NCBI GenBank assembly: GCA_003452275.1
Contig: DMIT01000179.1
Location: forward strand, 1-8,382
Direction of reading: 5' to 3'
Source: Rhodospirillaceae bacterium
GTDB taxonomy: Bacteria; Pseudomonadota; Alphaproteobacteria; Micavibrionales; Micavibrionaceae
Length of the DNA: 8,382 nucleotides
Shown here: positions 8,071 to 8,382 of the stretch, in pieces
Layout: each line of letters begins with the position of its first letter
Position numbering within the stretch: the stretch's first letter is position 1
Position numbers and translations under genes: made by a program
Notes under the pieces: model-generated
The model's database searches: none
What the model saw: only the letters and a program-made list of their open reading frames with translations
Told to the model about the DNA's origin: nothing

Positions 8071-8382
8071 CTAGCGGACGATTGCCACTTTCTGGAAGAC
8101 ATACATATCCGGCGTTGTTCCAGAAAATTTATAACAGTAAGATGTTTTGCCATCTGCCCATGAATCGTTGCTGTCCCCAAGAGTTACGGCTGAAGAGGGA
8201 AATGCGCCGGTATAGTCATCTGCACTTGCCGTGGCATCACCGATAGGAGGGTTGGTGGTAAATTGATTATGCAGCAAATTGTTGATTTCAATGCAGACAT
8301 CTTTGGGGATGGTGTGAAAGCTTAACACAAGATCAGGCAAAGTTGTTCCGACATTCACAACATGGATTGTATGTGCAATCAG
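8071..8382 (-). CDS. Pilin-like (type IV pilin or pseudopilin) protein, partial, C-terminal 103 residues
   Basis: The frame is open from the right edge to a TAG (complement of 8071-8073), so the N-terminus lies outside the window. The GTG inside the frame at 8356-8358 is not needed as a start, because the frame continues upstream. Visible residues include IPKDVCIEINNLL, a segment rich in small and polar residues (Thr, Ser, Asp, Gly), then SYCYKF and the ending YVFQKVAIVR. Two cysteines, one in each half, would suit the disulphide-bonded C-terminal loop of pilins, and the 'VCIEIN' and 'YVF-K--I-R' endings recall alphaproteobacterial prepilin-like proteins. The diagnostic prepilin leader is not visible, so another secreted protein is possible. 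No terminator is seen between it and argS. Confidence 0.5.
   Translation of the reverse strand: MIAHTIHVVNVGTTLPDLVLSFHTIPKDVCIEINNLLHNQFTTNPPIGDATASADDYTGAFPSSAVTLGDSNDSWADGKTSYCYKFSGTTPDMYVFQKVAIVR

Overview
The window is the chromosomal replication/repair cluster of an alphaproteobacterium. The protein sequences of dnaN, recF, gyrB and argS have an alphaproteobacterial character, and the core genes have medium G+C (31 of 60 bases in a hand-counted stretch of gyrB). Genus is not resolvable by eye. A Micavibrionales- or Rhodospirillales-like lineage is only a guess.

Layout, left to right. (1) Bases 1-222, minus strand: the N-terminal third of a HAD-family hydrolase that resembles pyrimidine 5'-nucleotidases. 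(2) Bases 223-395: an A+T-rich divergent promoter region. (3) Bases 396-2629, plus strand: dnaN and recF, coupled through an overlapping TGATG. The 3' end of recF, including its stop codon, is formed by a known type of dispersed palindromic repeat (2610-2645). (4) Bases 2646-2811: A+T-rich spacer with a 9-bp stem-loop and a 9-bp inverted repeat. (5) Bases 2812-3543, plus strand: a distinctly A+T-rich gene for a GIY-YIG/T5orf172-type protein with probable homing-endonuclease-associated DNA-binding repeats at its N-terminus. It appears to be an accessory gene placed between recF and gyrB. (6) Bases 3544-3821: a second A+T-rich spacer with candidate gyrB promoters and a hairpin plus T-tract. (7) Bases 3822-8066, plus strand: gyrB and argS, 18 bases apart and probably cotranscribed. 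(8) Bases 8071-8382, minus strand: the C-terminal part of a pilin-like protein, convergent with argS and separated from it by only 4 bases.

How the genes work together: DnaN (sliding clamp), RecF (loader of recombination functions at gaps) and GyrB (supercoiling) form the classic replication-associated group. ArgS supplies arginyl-tRNA and is probably carried on the gyrB transcript. The GIY-YIG gene does not belong to this group by composition or function. It is the most interesting item here: a putative selfish or mobile nuclease-like gene, with its own possible operator, lodged between two conserved housekeeping genes and next to a dispersed repeat. I saw no wholly new multi-gene system. 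No tRNA, rRNA, CRISPR array, IS element or origin could be supported.
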